From Candidatus Methylopumilus turicensis (GTDB taxonomy: Bacteria > Pseudomonadota > Gammaproteobacteria > Burkholderiales > Methylophilaceae), in assembly GCF_000953015.1 (NCBI RefSeq), contig NZ_LN794158.1, forward strand, positions 1,674,001 to 1,738,000: a stretch of DNA of 64,000 nt, written 5' to 3'. The position numbers and the translations under genes are program-made. Position 1 is the stretch's first letter. Every line of letters begins with the position of its first letter. The notes under the pieces were generated by a model, which worked only from the letters and a program-made list of their open reading frames with translations, did no database searches and was not told the origin of the DNA. Shown in pieces: positions 62,938 to 64,000 of this stretch.

Positions 62938-64000
62938 TTATTTTTTAACTGGACGTTTCCAGCTGGCAATGCTCTTTTGATCTTTTGCTCTGCAGAAGGT
63001 TAATTGGCCTGCAGGCGCATTCTTTGTTATGGTAGAGCCAGCTGCGATTGTAGCACCTTCACCAATCACGACAGGGGCAACTAACTGGGTGTCAGATCCA
63101 ATAAATACATTGTCTTCTATGACAGTTCTATATTTATTCACACCATCATAATTGCAGGTAATCGTGCCTGCACCAACGTTGACGTTTTTACCGATTGTGG
63201 CATCACCAACATAGCTCAAATGATTTACTTTGGAACCGACACCTACTTGGCTATTTTTAACCTCAACGAAATTACCAATGTGGGCGGCATCTGCTATCTC
63301 AGCACCTGGGCGTAATCGAGCATATGGTCCCAGCTTACAATCAGCCGCCACCTTTGCCTGATCAATGTGAGTGAATGCTGCAATATGCGTGCCCTTACCA
63401 ATGCTGGCATCCTTAATCACGCAGTATGGTCCGATTTTCACTTGATCACCCAAGCTGACGAACCCCTCAAATACACATCCAACGTCAATCTCAACATCTT
63501 TACCGACTGTTAATTCACCACGCACATCGATTCTCAACGGATCTGCTAGTGTTGCGCCTGCTTGCATGAGTGCTGACGCATTTCTCGTTTGATATACGCG
63601 CTCTAAACCAGCCAGATCTTCTTTTGAATTGACACCCTCGACCGAGGACTCATCGTCAGTGATTTCAGCTGCAACATTTAATCCGTCGTTGACTGCCATC
63701 GCGACAATGTCAGTCAAGTAGTATTCGGCCTGAGCGTTTTTATTACTAAGCTTTGATAACCAAGCCTTCAATTGAGTATTACTTACAGCAATGATGCCTG
63801 TGTTCACTTCTGTAATATCTCTTTGCTCTTTTGTTGCATCTCTATGCTCAACGATAGCTAAAATTTGGTTTTGAGCATCTCTTACAATACGTCCATACCC
63901 TGTCGGATTTTGTTTGTTCACAGTCAACAATCCCAGCGTATCCGTTTTATCAAGCAAAGCTAAACAGCTTTTTTGATCAAGTAAGGGGACATCACCCAAC
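62938..64000 (-). CDS. glmU: Bifunctional GlmU, N-terminal end outside the window
   Basis: Acetylates glucosamine-1-phosphate and then joins it to UTP to make UDP-GlcNAc. About 354 codons are visible. The frame is open at the window edge and starts inside the uridylyltransferase domain (GDVPLL, then GYGRIVRD and the EVNTG motif). The C-terminal left-handed beta-helix with hexapeptide repeats is complete (DVEIDVGCVFEG, NHLSYVGDATIGKNVNVGAGTITCNYDG). About 100 N-terminal residues are missing. glmS follows directly, so both UDP-GlcNAc steps share an operon. Confidence 0.96.
   Translation of the reverse strand, partial: LGDVPLLDQKSCLALLDKTDTLGLLTVNKQNPTGYGRIVRDAQNQILAIVEHRDATKEQRDITEVNTGIIAVSNTQLKAWLSKLSNKNAQAEYYLTDIVAMAVNDGLNVAAEITDDESSVEGVNSKEDLAGLERVYQTRNASALMQAGATLADPLRIDVRGELTVGKDVEIDVGCVFEGFVSLGDQVKIGPYCVIKDASIGKGTHIAAFTHIDQAKVAADCKLGPYARLRPGAEIADAAHIGNFVEVKNSQVGVGSKVNHLSYVGDATIGKNVNVGAGTITCNYDGVNKYRTVIEDNVFIGSDTQLVAPVVIGEGATIAAGSTITKNAPAGQLTFCRAKDQKSIASWKRPVKK

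Overview
The window looks like chromosome from a methylotrophic betaproteobacterium, most likely family Methylophilaceae (Methylotenera-like). This is inferred from the protein sequences, the moderate GC content, an isolated pqqA gene (precursor of the cofactor of PQQ methanol dehydrogenases) and the gene order. Almost everything is core housekeeping. I see no transposase, phage gene, CRISPR array or rRNA. There is one tRNA.

Layout: 1-1149 (minus) start of an ABC permease and a NitT/TauT-type substrate-binding protein behind a sigma-54 promoter. 1374-9795 (plus) ubiK, comM, metH, mpl, a TonB-like protein and a 2Fe-2S ferredoxin. 9796-12530 (minus) HIT protein, Gfo/Idh/MocA oxidoreductase and a Fic enzyme flanked by operator-like repeats. 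12776-22431 (minus) a long cell-shape and lipoate block read as mreB-mreC-mreD-mrdA-rodA-rlpA-dacA-ybeD-lipB-lipA. 22565-25770 (plus) gatCAB. 25929-34345 pyrE, xthA, ssb, a YajR-like MFS protein, uvrA, mtgA, aroE and a rhodanese. 34413-39566 nitrogen control: glnA with NtrC and sigma-54 sites, a DUF4124-like gene with a -1 frameshift site, ntrB-ntrC, and pqqA. 39591-45322 mltA, apaG, thiG, thiS, tRNA-Gly, thiD, thiE and hemL. 45489-51699 gltB-gltD behind a structured leader. 51733-64000 hemE, priA, argS, a SPOR protein, dsbA, an SDR, a TRIC/UPF0126 protein, a sulfatase-fold transferase, glmS and glmU (cut by the window end).

Two themes join the genes. The first is nitrogen: glutamine synthetase, glutamate synthase, NtrB/NtrC and a probable urea or amide transporter lie in one window, and three sites fit the GG-N10-GC sigma-54 pattern (substrate-binding gene, glnA, ntrB). 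The second is the envelope: MreBCD, PBP2, RodA, RlpA, DacA, MltA, MtgA, Mpl, GlmS and GlmU cover precursor synthesis, polymerisation, cleavage and recycling of peptidoglycan.

The best candidate for something undescribed is the 5' leader of gltB (45489-45606). A long interrupted stem with a hairpin cap is followed by an 11-bp terminator-like hairpin, and the loop of that hairpin is exactly complementary to the gltB Shine-Dalgarno region. Next in interest are the A AAA AAG frameshift site in the gene at 36267, a sigma-54 promoter that would make a leaderless ntrB mRNA, the orphan pqqA, and a nested hairpin element after glnA. All structures were found by eye. No folding, search or alignment was run.
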